Shown piece after piece: positions 1 through 12,415 of a DNA stretch of 64,000 nucleotides. This stretch comes from Panax quinquefolius (taxonomy: Eukaryota; Streptophyta; Magnoliopsida; Apiales; Araliaceae). The DNA is taken from NCBI GenBank assembly GCA_020205615.1, contig CM035173.1:30472293-30536292 (forward strand), read 5' to 3'. The first letter of the stretch is position 1. Each line of letters starts with the position of its first letter. Position numbers and translations under genes: made by a program. Below the pieces are notes generated by a model, which saw only the letters and a program-made list of their open reading frames with translations, was not told where the DNA came from and made no database searches.

Positions 1-650
1 CAACAGTCCAATGCTTTTATTATGACTTTCATCACAATCCACGTAAACAGATCATTTCCATAATTTAATAAGGAATGAATACAAAGGATCATTCACCATG
101 CATGTGGTAATCCACATAGACAGGTTATTCCAACAGAATAATAAAGAATGGAATAATCGAAAAATTCACCATGCGACGTGCAGATGCTTGGCATGACAGA
201 GTTATTCAGCAATGAATAATAAAGAATGGAATAACTCAAGAATTCACCACGTGCATCTGCATTGCTTACATGACATGTTAGTTATTCCCAACAAATAATA
301 AATAATGGAACCATGTCATACGAACGCGCAAAAGCAGGATATTCGACGAATAATAATGAATCGGAACCGGTCGGTAAATTAATTAACCGAAGCGAAATTC
401 CAATGTAATAATAAAGAATGGAATTACAATGTAAATCACCACGCACGTGATGAGGCAAGCATGCATGAAAAGTTATTCCAATGAATAATAATTAATAGAA
501 CCGTGTCAGCGTAATACATGACCGATAGGATATTCCAACGTAATGATAAAGAATGGAATAACATAAGAATTTCACCATGTATGCGGACTTCGCGTATGTA
601 TGTTATTCTAACATAATAATAAAAAATGGAATAATGAAGCTCTCTTCATG
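1..650. repeat. Minisatellite inside LTR, about 70-bp units
   Basis: About nine degenerate units built around ttattcca, aataataaagaatgg and ttcaccatg. It is the reverse-complement counterpart of the tandem array at 43140-43850 and sits at the same place in the LTR, beside the donor-like motif. Confidence 0.75.
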
Positions 651-900
651 AATACAAAAGAAATAATACCCCTTACGAGTACAACAAATAATATCCCTTA
701 CCTTATAAAGAAGAGTACTCACCTGGGGTAGAAGGGATATACTTGAAGAAAACTTGCACTACGCCAAAGCTTTCTTAAACTCTAAAGAAATATGCTCAAG
801 ATTATAGAAGAAGAATTCTCTGAACTTTTGGTGTGATTTCAATTCTAACTAAGCATTCTATTTATAAGAAAATAGAAAGGATACTATGCAATAAAATATA

Positions 901-938
<38 letters not shown>

Positions 939-1272
939 TTTATTTAAAGTCTAATAAAACAAATAACTTTATAAAAGTATTATGTTTTATATAAAAAGAT
1001 TTTACTATGCAAATACTATGCATATCTTGTATGCAAACACTATGCATAATAAAATATATTATATTCTAATTATTGTCTAATAAAACAAATAACTTTATAA
1101 AAGTATTACATTTTATATAAAAAGATTTTACTATGCAAAACACTATGCATAATAAAATATATTATATTCTAATTATTTTCTTGTAAAACAAATAACTTTA
1201 TAAAAGTATTTTGTTTTATATAAAAAGTTTTTCATTTTATTACATTAATAATACTAATAAAACAAAATTTAT

Positions 1273-1316
<44 letters not shown>

Positions 1317-2021
1317 TTCGTGACTTCATAAAAAGACACCTCAATATAATTAACAACATTTATCATCATTATTATAATTCACAATATTAATCGACCAGGT
1401 CGTTCCCAGGAAAGAGGGGGCTTTCCAATAAGGATTTTTTCCTATTGGCGCGCAATTAGGTGACCAAACCTCTCCTTGGCAGAACTTCTAGACATCGTTA
1501 ATATTGCAAATAATAATATTAATAACTTCGTCGTCTCAATTATTGATTTAATAATATATAAAACACCGACAATAATTGAATCAAATAATGTGAGATACTA
1601 TACAGAAATTACTGAAGCAATAATTGAATAAAACTGAGTGACTTCTCATGTAAGCATCAATAATCAATACCGTGTGCTACTATGCAACCATGCCAGACAT
1701 CGTATTTTTACTACTAGGAAGTAGTTCAACAGCTTTCACTATAAAACTTCCGTAATTATTTTCATAAAAATATTTTTGTAGTTTTCTCAATCCGACAATA
1801 ATTCCGTTGTGGGGTCCACCATTGATTGTGCCGTCGTACAGATATTCTCCGACAAAAAGAATATTCCCTGACCAATCGAATATTATATAACAACTAGCAT
1901 ACTTTGCAAAAATTATAAATACTACCCACAACTATAACATTATCTCAAATCAACACCATAATATTCAAAAAAAATATTTCGAGAAAATTAAATCTTTATT
2001 CGTAAAATTTGGGGTCTCACA
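1..2021 (+). repeat. LTR, subfamily B, left end outside window
   Basis: Matches the solo LTR at 3357-6340 along its length and ends in the family terminus ggggtctcaca at 2021. Its TGTGACGCC-type start lies before the window. A TATA box in minus orientation (ctatttata near 845-853) and a donor-like motif (ttacct near 698) are placed as in the other copies. At 2022 the sequence switches abruptly to an LTR of the opposite strand, so this copy is inserted inside another LTR of the same family. No coding capacity was seen; the short ORF at 1680-1931 is LTR sequence. Confidence 0.8.
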
Positions 2022-2639
2022 AAAATCCTTATCGGAAAGCCTCCTCTTTCTTAGGAACGACCTGGTTGTTAAATATTGTGAATTATAATAATGATAATAA
2101 AAGTTGTTAAAAATATTGAGGGGATTTTTTATGAAGTATTTGTGGTAAATTTTGGCGTATTATTTGGACCCTTATTTACCCATTTTTTCAAAATAATCGG
2201 TAGAAGATTATTCAATATTTATATATATGGTGGGGCCCACATGTTGGATAAATTATAGGGTGGGGCCCACACGTTTATGACTTTGGGGGAGGGGAGAATC
2301 TAAGATGTTCACGGTGGAAGGTTTTGTTAATAAGCATGTTATATATATATAATATTTATTTTTGTTTTACTTGAGGATAACTTTGAAAGTCAGGCGTCCA
2401 AATTTTTTTTCTTCCGCCCGTGAGTGATTCGTCTGATTTCTGTACTGTGCGTCTGTGATTATTTTTAAATAGTATCCTTTCCATTCTCCTATAAATAGGA
2501 TGTTTAGTTAGAATTGAAAATCACACCAGAATCAGAGAATTCTTCTTCTATAATATTGAGTGTATTTCTTTCGAGTTTTAGAAAGCTTTGAGCGTAGAAA
2601 ATAGTGAAAGTTTTCTTCAAGAATATCCCAGCTATACCA

Positions 2640-2935
2640 GTTGAAATACTCTTCTTTTCAAGGTAAGGGGTATTATTTATTTCATATTCAGAAGAGACAT
2701 TATTTTTTGTATTCGTATGATTATTATTTTTGTTCAAAATTCGTAATGAATATTATTTTTGTTCAATATTCGTAGGGATATTGTCTTCGTTTAATATTCA
2801 TATTATATTCATTTAATATTCGTAAGGAATATTATATTCGTTCAATATTCGTAAGGGATGTTATTTTTATTCAATATTCGTATGAAATAATATTTTCTTT
2901 CATACTCTGTAGTATGTAAGTAATATTATTTTGTT
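2640..2935. repeat. Minisatellite, about 30-bp units
   Basis: Repeated variants of tattcgta, agggatatta and tttttgttca downstream of the donor-like motif of the minus-strand LTR. The 1-650 copy has a different repeat unit at the corresponding place, so this LTR position expands independently in each copy. Confidence 0.7.
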
Positions 2936-3356
2936 TCAGATTTCGAATTCTACACTCATTTTGTTAAAGTTTTGGCTTCTATACACCATGAAATTAGTAG
3001 AATATCCTTGATATTTGCGCTTTATCCAGTATCTTTTTATGGAAATATTATTCTGAGCATTCTTGAAAAGTTCTAACTTTTTTATGTCGGAGTACTCTTC
3101 ACGGGGTTACAATTCCCGAAGTACTATTCACGGGGTACTATTCACTCGAGTACTATTCACCCGGGGTACTATTTATGATAAAAATTAATTCATTTTCGGT
3201 CCAAATTATTTTTGGTACAATATTATTCTTGAATTTTACTCCACAAAACATTATCATGTTGACAATTTGGACATTATTGAATTCTGGATAAATTAAATTA
3301 TAAATCTTTAAAAATTTATCCTTTGCTTTCTTTTAATTGAATTCTTATATCATTGT

Positions 3357-6340
3357 TATGACGCCCCCAAAACAGGTATACATCACCCATCTTGAGTTGC
3401 CAGATACATGGTACATAAATCAAATACAACTTAATTATACAACTGTCATGTAAAATACGACAAAACATAGCTGAGAGTTTAAACAAGAATATTAGCTTCT
3501 AGACAATATCCACTCTCAATGGAGTCCTCATTATAATTATTATCACACTATTTCACAGAATAGTGAGGACTACTAAAGCCACTTATCCTGGACCATCACT
3601 CCATTTCCGATTTTTCCCATTATATTCTCATTTCAAAGAGAATAATGAAAGAAAAGAGTGAGCTCAACTAGCCCAGTAAGAAATATTATGACTAAGATAA
3701 TGCAGAATAAATTATTTTTAGCATTCAACAGTATAACAACTGATTGAATATAATAGACAACAAGTTTTAGATCAACAACTACAACGGAATAAACAATCCA
3801 TTAGAAGAGTCAAGTAGAGCATGATATCTACTATCTTCTATGATTTAAAAAGTTTTTCATCAACTTTATCGCTGAGACTCAGCTTAATAAATAAACCACA
3901 TCATCCCTGCACCACGGCCAAGGATATTCATGTAATCATCAATGGTAATGATTATACCGAATAATCCCTGGTCATAATCATACCAACAACTGTCCATCAA
4001 TGCACTACAGGCCAATGAGGACTTTTACCATATCATTTGTAACATTACGGGTCATGATTATACCGAATGATCCCTGGTCATAATCATACCAATCAACAGT
4101 CCATCTATACACGTAAGCCAAAGATGAATTTTATCACAATATAAACATAAGAATGATGACAATGATATAAACATTAATCAAACGAAATCAAATCAACCGA
4201 AATCAAGGATAAATATTAAAGACTTTAAATTTATCCAGAGTTTAAAAATATCCAAATTGTCAACACGATACTTCTTTGTGGAGTAAAATTCAAGAAAAAA
4301 ATAATTTGGACAGAAAAGAAATATATTTTTCGGGTGAATAGTACCATGTGAATAATACTTTGTGAATAGTACCTCATGAATAGTACCCCAACATGAAAAG
4401 TGTCCCAAATACCCGAATGAATAATATTTGAGTGAATAGTAATTTATGAATAGTTCTTCGACATGAAAAGTATCCCGAATACCCGAGTGAATAATATTTG
4501 AGTGAATAGTAACTTGGTGAATAGTAACCCATGAATAGTAACTCGTGAATAGTACTCCGTCATGAAAAGATCAATAATTATCAAGAAAGTTCAGAATAAT
4601 ATTTCCATGAAAAGATACTGGATGAAGCGCAAATATCAAGGATATTCTACTAATTTTATGGAGTATAGAAGCCAAAACTTCAACAAAATGAGTATAGAAT
4701 TCAAAATCTGAAACGAAATAATATTACTTACATACTACAGAGTATGGAAGAAAATATTATTCAAGTGAATATTGAACAAAATAACATCCCTTACAATCTG
4801 TTGAATCGAAAATAATATTCCAACGAATATTTAACGAAGAAAATATTCCTACGAATATTGAATCGAAGATAATATTCTTTATGAATATTGAATCGAAAAT
4901 AATATTCATACAAATATGAAAATAATATTTTTAAAGAATATGAAATAAATAATACCCTTTACGACTGTTGAACGAAAATAATATTCCTACGAATATTGAA
5001 CGAAATGATATTCCTTACGAATATTGAACGTAAATAATATTCATACTAATACAAAAAATAATATCTCTTCAGAATATGAAATAAATAATACCCCTTACGA
5101 ATATTGAATGAAAATAATATTCATACGAATACGAAAAATAATATCTATTCAGAATATGAAATAAATAATACCACTTACCTCAGAAGAAAACTGGATACTG
5201 GAATAGTGAAGTAGCAGACTTTTCTTCTTCTTTCTCTCTATAGCTTCTCTCTCTATAATTGCTTGTGTGAGTCTTAGTGAATTGGTGAGAATGAAGGAAG
5301 AATGAGCTTCTATTTATAGGAAAATATAGTTTCGATAATTGGACGTTTTGGGGCTCGAAATATTACAGTACAATATCTTCATCTTTTCCTTCATTTTTAA
5401 TTTAGTCCTGCAAGAATTATCAAATTTGCACCACCTCCCCTAATAGCGTGTCATGTGAATCAATAGTATAATCATGTGACTCAATAGTTCTATACATGTA
5501 AAAAAATAATTTCAGTATAGTACCTTCATCTATACCTTTATTTTTAATTTAGACATGCAAGTATTATCAATCTTGCACAACCTCCCCTAATAGTACATGC
5601 ATGTGAATCAATAGTACACACATGTGAATAAATAGTTATAAGCATGTGAATTAATAGCAATTAATTGCTTATTTATCCGATTAATTACCCGATTGGTCAA
5701 TATAACTTCCAGACATCAATTATTATCGAAATAAATGTTGATTTCCACTAACACTAATAATCCCAACACAATAGAACTATCAATTTCATCTTTAATCAAC
5801 ACAAACTTATTCATCATTAATATTATAACTCACAATATTTAACAACCAGGTCGTTCCCAAGAAAGAGGGGGCTTTCCGATAAGGATTTCTCCTTATTGGC
5901 ACGCAATTAGGTGACCAAACCTCTCCTTGACAGAACTTTTAGACATTATCAATATTACAAATAATAATATGAATAAATTTGTCGTTTTAATTATTGATTT
6001 AATAATATAAAATATTATGCAGATGATACTGTGATAATAATTGAATCAATAATATGAGAGATATGATCGCAATTCTTCGTAGCAATAATTGAGTATAATT
6101 AAGTGACTTCTCAAATAAGCATCAATAATCAAAGATATCAGATAATACCGGTATTATTCTTGTGCAACCACGCCAGACATTACTATACTTTATCACCGAT
6201 TATTTTATGACAACTTATTTACTTTTAAAAAATTCACATATCACCTTTAAATTTAACCTTTTATCAATTTAACCATTTACTAAATAGAATAATTATAAGA
6301 AAATTGAATACTTTCATTTCATAAAATTTGGAGTCTCACA
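3357..6340 (+). mobile_element. Solo LTR, subfamily B, with 5-bp target duplication
   Basis: Runs from TATGACGCCC to GAGTCTCACA (2984 bp). It is flanked by identical attgt at 3352-3356 and 6341-6345, the 5-bp duplication left by LTR-element insertion. There is no internal region, so it is a solo LTR produced by LTR-LTR recombination. It carries a minus-orientation TATA box (ctatttatagg near 5311) and a donor-like ttacctcag near 5177. Repeats of gtgaatagta lie at about 4320-4570. Short ORFs inside, such as 4193-4408, are not genes. Confidence 0.9.
4720..5170. repeat. Minisatellite inside solo LTR
   Basis: Tandem units of about 30-60 bp built from gaatattgaacgaaa and ataatattcctacg, next to the LTR promoter and donor-like motif. 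It is the reverse-strand counterpart of the array at 2640-2935. Confidence 0.75.
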
Positions 6341-7220
6341 ATTGTCATCATCCTCATGCTTATATTATATTGAAAGTCATCTGTGGGCACAGTGGTGCAT
6401 AGATGGACTTGGTATGATTATAATGAGTGATTATTCGATATAATCATCATGGTACCGTAATGTTACAAATGATGTGGTAAAAGTCCTCATTGGCCCGTAG
6501 TGTATTGATGAACAGTTGTTAGCATGATTATGACCATTGATGAATACACAAATATCCTTGGCCCGTAGTGCATGGATAATTTATGATCGTGATACTAAAT
6601 AATATCCTTGGTCGTAGTGCAGGGGTAATTCGATGATGTGGATTATTTATTAAGCTGAGTCTCAGCGATAAAAGTGATGAAAAACCTTTTAAATCATAGA
6701 AAATAGTAGATATCATGTTCTACTTGACTCTTCTAATGGATTGCTTGTTCCGCGGTTAAACTTGATGTTTGTTATATTTTATCAATTTAACACTGTTGAA
6801 GGCTAACGATAAATTATTCTACATTATCTTAGTCATAATATTTCTTATTGGGCTAGTTGAGCTCACCCTTTTGCTTTCATTGTTCTCTTCAGGAAATGAG
6901 AGTGTAACCGGGACTAGTCGGGGAACGGAGTGATGGTCCAGATATTTGCATTAGTAGTCATCACTATTCTATGAAATAGTGTGATAATAAATGTATTGAG
7001 GACTCCATTTGAGTTTGAATACTGTCTAGAAGACAATATTCGTATTAAAACTCTCAGTTTATGTTTTGTCGTATTTTATATGACAGTTGTATTTGAATTT
7101 TGTACCATATATTTGGTGACTCAAGATGGGTGATGTATACCTATTTTGGAGGCGTCATAGCTTCTGCTCATATTAGGCAAGGAAAAAGCAAGGAAAATAA
7201 ATTTGGCTTTAAAATAACTT

Positions 7221-7334
7221 GATGATGACGAGGATGCAGAGCATAGCAAGGAAGATGATGATGATTCACTGCCCTTTGGGTGTTTCATATGTAGACAACC
7301 ATTTGTGAATCTTGTTGTTACCAAGTGCAAGCAT
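7221..7334 (+). pseudogene. RING-finger gene fragment, RNF113/CWC24-like
   Basis: One frame reads an acidic run, then [20 protein letters not shown], then KH, and stops matching. The CxxC, the Cys of TKC and the following Lys-His fit the start of the RING domain of the plant splicing-linked CCCH/RING proteins related to RNF113 and yeast Cwc24. The N-terminal CCCH finger and the rest of the RING are missing, and a stop lies just upstream, so it cannot make a working protein. It lies inside the element remnant whose terminus recurs at 60440, which suggests capture by a transposon. Family assignment is from memory of the motif. Confidence 0.6.
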
Positions 7335-7386
7335 CTTAACAGCTTAAGTATAATAACAATCATGTTATAAAAATTTATACAGTTGG

Positions 7387-7388
<2 letters not shown>

Positions 7389-7432
<44 letters not shown>
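7389..7432. repeat. (TA)n microsatellite
   Basis: Uninterrupted TA dinucleotides between the gene fragment and the element terminus. Confidence 0.95.
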
Positions 7433-7439
<7 letters not shown>

Positions 7440-7705
7440 CGTTGAATGAAGAAGAAGGGTGATGACTAACTAATGCAGTTGTTCTATTTGAGGACAGATA
7501 GAAGAGGAGAGAAGAAGCCATAGGGATAATTAATCCCCTAAATTAAGAAATCCTAAATGCATACTAATTCTTTAAATTAAGGAATCCTAATTACACTAAT
7601 ATTGTAAATAAACATGAAAGTGTATTAATTGTGTAAATATTTTATGAGTGCACTATTGTTATAATTATTTTAAAAAATATAATAGAATATGTAATTGTTC
7701 CAAAA

Positions 7706-7983
7706 TTTAATAGTATAGATTGTTCACAAAAGAACAATATTAAGTATTTATATTTTTTTTTCCCTTCAAATTTTCAAGTTCTAAAAATACCCCAAGTAGA
7801 ACATGGTTTATGTGCCAAAAAAAGATTCTTCATTTCTTTTATTAGTTCACGAATAATCTCAATAATTGTTAAAGTGATTGGTAATTAAAGAAGAAAAGTG
7901 GGAAATTTTGAAATGAACAGATAAATCAAGGTTTTAAAATGTAAGCAATAAAAGTTCCTCTCAAGAAAATTTTATATTCTATA
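7706..7983. other. AT-rich intergenic stretch
   Basis: No ORF, RNA gene or repeat boundary was recognised between the element terminus and the hAT-like element. Confidence 0.6.
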
Positions 7984-7991
7984 GCTATGAT

Positions 7992-9712
7992 TAGACCTGA
8001 CAATTTATGTTAAAAATTATATAGTTAACCAAAATTACTTGAATTTGTTGAGTTGGTTAACTAGTTTTTAGGTGATGGTTTGATTTGGTTTTGGACCCAT
8101 ATTATTATTATAAATATGGGTTGGATCTAATTTAACTACTTTTAATCCATATTAGTCTATAATAGATTTTTATACTTTGTAGAGTTAAAAGCATCAACAT
8201 GTATGCATTATTACACTACATTCTTATATAACACATATACATATATTATACATATTACATTATATACATATTACAATTTTTTTGTAATTTATACATTTGT
8301 AAGTATGTATAAAAACTATTTCACTAATTATGAAATTAATCCATAATAAAGTTAACACTTTTAGTGTAACGAACTCCTAATTTAAATAATTAATATCTCA
8401 CCCTTAATTAATTAAAATAACTCATTTAAATTATACAATTAAATTTAATTTCCTATTTCTCTACATAAATTATTTTATATTATATTATATAATTTAATTT
8501 AATTTTCCCTACCCATATCCCTACCCCACCCCACCTCTCGGCCACTCCCACCCCTCACCACCACCCCCCCCCCCAAAAAAAATAATATTTATTGTTTATG
8601 TATACACCTTCACCTCCAACCCTACCCCTCACCCCCAAAAAAAAATTATTGATTATGTATACACCTCCGCTCCACCCCTACCCTCACCCCCTCTAAAAAA
8701 AATATTGATTGATTATGTATACACTCCCACCCCCCAAAAAATTAATATTTATTAATTATATATACACCCCACCCCACCCCACCCCCACCCCTCACCCCTC
8801 ACTTCCCCCAAAGAATAATATTTATAGATTATGTATACATCCCCACACCTAAGCCCCACCCCCTCCACCCCCACTCCACTCCACTCCACTCCATTCCCAC
8901 CTCTTACCCCTTACCCCCCAAAAAATTAATATTTACTGATTATGTATACACCTCCACCTCAACTCTCACTCTCCCCCACAAAAAAAATAATATTAATTGA
9001 TTATGTATACACCCTCACACTGCGCGCGCCCCACCCCACTCCATTCTCAACTCCTATCCCTCACCCCCAAAAAAATTAATATTTTACGATTATGTATACA
9101 CCTCCACCCAACCTCACTCCCCTCACCCTCCCCCATAAAAAAAAAATAATATAATTAATTATGTATACACCCCTACCCCCACCCACCCCCACACCCCCCA
9201 TCCTCACCCCCTATCAAAAAAATATTATTTATTGATTATGTATACACCCCCACCCCGCCCCCACTCCCACTCCCCACCCCACCCCCAACCCCAACCCCAA
9301 CCCCAACCCCCCAAAAATAAAATAATATTTACTAATTATTGTTATAAAATTCTCAATAATTTTATTAATTTTAATTAACATAATAATTATTAATGTAATT
9401 TTTTTTTTGAAAGTGCCTATAATCACAAATTTTAATGTTTTTAATACTCAAATTAGTCACATCAATTAAAATTTTTAGTTTTAAATTTGGGTTTAAAAAA
9501 TTAAAATAAGACTCTTTTAGTATAACAGAAATTAAGATTTTAGTGAAACTATAATTTAAAAAATAGGTCGACCTGGATTCGACCCATAACCATTTAAATC
9601 CAAACAACATAACCCATATTAAATATAGGTAATATGATTTTGATTCCAAAACTAACCCAAAGCTATTTTATGTAACCCAAAACCAACCTAAACTTATTTT
9701 TTGTCAGGTCTA
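7992..9712. mobile_element. hAT-like non-autonomous DNA transposon
   Basis: Begins TAGACCTGACAA and ends TTGTCAGGTCTA, perfect 12-bp terminal inverted repeats. It is flanked by identical 8-bp gctatgat at 7984-7991 and 9713-9720. An 8-bp duplication plus a TAG/CTA-type terminus is the hAT signature. Longer imperfect inverted similarity extends inward (ttggttttggaccc-like near 8090; aacccaaaaccaacc near 9672). At 1721 bp, with no transposase-like ORF, it must depend on an enzyme made elsewhere. Half its length is a C-rich minisatellite. Confidence 0.88.
8510..9315. repeat. C-rich minisatellite, about ten units
   Basis: Units of about 60-100 bp alternate a Cys-free C-rich tract (ccccaccccacccc types), an A-run, and taatatttattgattatg followed by tatacacc. 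The word gtatacac or a close variant occurs ten times (near 8600, 8657, 8719, 8760, 8832, 8941, 9005, 9096, 9162, 9238). The array ends with (aacccc) repeats at about 9288-9311. The minus strand is correspondingly G-rich with many runs of four or more G. Confidence 0.9.
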
Positions 9713-9720
9713 GCTATGAT

Positions 9721-10431
9721 ACTACTACATATTAGCTAAAAAGGCTATAAAAAAAAGCAAATTTATTGATTGTTAAGATAAAGGATGTAATGAAGGTCGT
9801 AAAATAAATAAACAGTTCGAGTTCTATTCGTATTCGTTCAACTAAAAGTTGGATTCGAGCTCGACTCGAAATATAAATAATTCAAGTATGAACAAATTTT
9901 AAAATTCGATAAATTACTCTAACTTTCTCAAATTATAATTTTTTATTGATACTCGAATCATATTCGTTCTAAAAGTTCAAACTGTTGAGGCTCGATTCGA
10001 GACCGTGCTCGATAATGGAGATTCGAGTCGGTATCTAAACGAGCCTCAATCTAACGTTATTTTATACTCGATAAAATTTATGAACCAAATATGAACAACT
10101 CAAGACTCGACTCGATTCATTTAATATAATAGAGATAATGGATACACTTACTAGTGGATAACTAGTATAAATTATTATAGAAAATCATTCATCATCAATA
10201 TGCAAAAGAAAAGGGGGGAAAATGTAAAATATTATAATATTCTCTTATTAATACAATTTTTTGGTCAAAACCTTTTTTCCTGCAAAAAGATAAAATATTG
10301 TAATACAATTAATTACAATATGGAGATTGTTTTTGATTTTCTTCTTTTCCATGGATTCTTTGAGGAAAAATAAAAATTACATGTGTAAATAAAATTGACC
10401 ATATAATTTAATTATAAAGTAGAAGTTTCTT
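9721..10431. other. Intergenic, with a TCGAG-rich degenerate repeat
   Basis: Between about 9810 and 10130 words such as ttcgagct, gactcga and ctcgattcgag recur in both orientations, as in many old plant MITEs. No clear ends or target duplication were found. The remainder (10131-10431) is AT-rich and probably includes the 3' UTR of the C2 gene. Confidence 0.5.
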
Positions 10432-11850
10432 TCACCACCTTTGGTCTCCAAGTTTACAATACTTGAGCCCATTCCAATATTGCAACCCTATCATTTTGAA
10501 AAAGGACCGGCCCAAAACTACGAATTTATGGGCTTTGAAATCGAGCACCTCGCTTTTGCCCACTTGATGGAGGCACTCACATGAAACACATTGGCACTCA
10601 TATCCAAATATGTTGCCAAAACATTGAAACAGCCCATTTCCGCCATCGGTGTGCCGGCGTACATGTTGACTACTCGATCGAAAGCTACTCGACGAGAAGC
10701 CACGATCATATAGCGGTGGCAGCTCCGTTCGCCACCTCTCCAGCTTAGAGCGTAGTCCTTCCACGCTCTCGTCTACGCTCCATCCATCCAATACCGAGCT
10801 CTTCTCCTCATCCAACGGGTACCTTCTTTCGGCTATCGCAGCCGCCACCTCAGACGGCGATGGGCCCACCTCTGAGCCCGACAAAATAGAACTAGCTTTT
10901 GTTGGGCCTCCAAATACAAATTTCCCACTCTCATATCCGTTAAATTTTGAAACAGGCTTTCCATTACCAACCATGTTAAGTATCTTAACAGGCTTTTCTT
11001 CAACCGCCTTAGTTATTGGTTCCGATCCAGGTTTGTCATCGAGGAACTTTATTTTGTTCCCAGGCCCAATGACAATTGGTATGGGCTTATCAAATTTGAT
11101 ATCACCTTTTCGTGAATCTTTACTAACAACAGAATCACTAATTACTGAACCTGGTTTACCCTTTTTACCCTTAGGCTTTTGCTTTTCTTTCAATTCCGCC
11201 CCGCTAATTACCGAGCTTGCCTTTCCTTTTTTACCCTTTATTTTTAATGGCAAAGGTCGATCGCCATATCCAGAACTGAGTATCAAACTGTCATTTTCTT
11301 TATCACCACCCTTCTTTTGTGGTACTGCAACCATTGAACTGTTGTTCATTGAAATATTATCAAACGTTACACGATCACTACTACGTTCACTTCGTGAGCG
11401 ACGCAAAATAGGTTTTACAACTGGTGGCTGCTGATCATTTTGGTTGGAATTTTTATGATGATGGTGGTGAGCTTCATCTTCTTCCATTAAATCGCGATAT
11501 CCGACGGCCGATGCGCTAAGGTGGGTGTACAACGGCATGCTTCGCATCGAGCTATCAAGAAGTGCCACACCAATGTTTAAAATTCCCTGAGGGCGACCTG
11601 ATGATGGACGACGTACCTAAAATTTGACAATTAATAATCAAGGACGAGAAATTTAATTTATAAATTAAGATAAATATTCTTTTGATTGTACCATATTTTC
11701 AATTAAATTTTTCATCACAATTTCATTATCATTCTATATATCATTATTAAAATAAACATTCAATAAACTTAAGGGGTAAACGAATATAACAATAATATAT
11801 AATTAAATTAAAAATTTTGTAGATTTTGCAATTGAGACACGTTTTGTGGG

Positions 11851-11899
<49 letters not shown>

Positions 11900-12415
11900 A
11901 TTATTCTTTGAATGCTATTATATATAAAAATCACGGGTTGACAATGTCTAATTAGGGTACGTGCAACGCATGCATGCATGCATGCATGTATTACAAATCA
12001 TCCCTGAAAAACACACACTACACAAAATAAAGTTAAAATGTACCTGAAGTGCGACAAATCGCATCCCAAGGTGGTGGTGGTGGTGTTGTTGTTGTCGAAC
12101 CGGAGGAGGAATTAGGTTACCCACAAGGACACGGACCGTCCCCACAAGAGCGTCACCAAACCAACGGCTATTGGAACGGATCTCAATCATAACGGCCGAC
12201 GAGTCCTGCCGGAGGAATTCCTCGTCCACCCGAAACACAAATTTGTCGTTCCACGTGGGATTATTGTTGCCTTCTTGATCAACACGAGTAGATAGTTTCC
12301 GGGTAGGGTGCACCCATGCGGTGGCGTAGGTTTTCATTTTCTTGGAAACCGGCTCCAAATCTTGAGCGGATATGATGTTTATTTCCAATAGTTGAAATGG
12401 TTTTAATATCGGCAT
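10432..12415 (-). CDS. C2-domain protein (SRC2-like / CaLB family)
   Basis: Two exons on the minus strand, 12415-12044 and 11616-10432, joined in phase 0 (CAG|GTACAT donor, ttttag|GTACGT acceptor), give 518 residues. Residues about 5-120 are a C2 domain starting LEINIISAQDLEPVSKKMK. The junction reads FVALQ|VRRPSSGRPQG, followed by NIGVALLDSSMRSMPLYT, typical of a plant family related to At1g04540. The middle is low-complexity and Lys/Ser-rich, with a His run near residue 150. The C-terminal part has NGLFQCFGNIFGYECQC. C2 domains bind membranes; here Asp residues expected in loops 1 and 3 are replaced (SKKMKTY, RSNSRWFGD), so calcium-independent binding is inferred. The end runs about 45 residues past the Cys motif, which may be an extension or a frameshift. 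It is transcribed away from the TPR gene. Confidence 0.88.
11854..11896. repeat. (TA)n microsatellite in C2 gene intron
   Basis: Pure TA run inside the single intron (11617-12043) of the C2 gene. Confidence 0.95.

Larger units (their letters stand above)
2022..7159 (-). repeat. LTR, subfamily B, opposite strand, interrupted
   Basis: Two blocks, 2022-3356 and 6346-7159, form one LTR in minus orientation. It ends in ggaggcgtcata at 7159, the reverse complement of the family start. Its other end lies left of the window, beyond the LTR at 1-2021. It is split by the solo LTR 3357-6340, with attgt at 3352-3356 duplicated at 6341-6345. The promoter region ctataaatagg is near 2490, followed by the donor-like aaggtaagg near 2660. 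Just before the terminus is an acceptor-like ttctcttcagg near 6882. Confidence 0.8.
7160..7705 (+). mobile_element. Remnant of a gene-fragment-carrying element
   Basis: The block 7435-7705 is an inverted homologue of 60440-60712. Shared words include ttaatttaagg-type repeats, caatagtgc, attacatatt and ttcattcaacgta. The shared terminus faces right here, and the element interior lies to the left, where it carries a broken RING gene piece and is cut by the LTR at 7159. This fits a non-autonomous DNA transposon of the Pack-MULE or Helitron kind. The second terminus is not in the window, so the class is open. Confidence 0.55.

Noticed and set aside
1680..1931. Short ORFs in LTRs (also 4193-4408, 6528-6716, 34723-35245, 62616-62816)
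   Set aside because: Not kept between LTR copies, no domains, and made of LTR regulatory or minisatellite sequence.
9288..9311. Telomere-like TTGGGG repeats
   Set aside because: Plant telomeres are TTTAGGG; this is the end of the C-rich minisatellite inside a hAT-like element with genes on the far side.
10973..11434. 153-residue ORF on the plus strand
   Set aside because: Antisense shadow of exon 2 of the C2 gene, with no family features.
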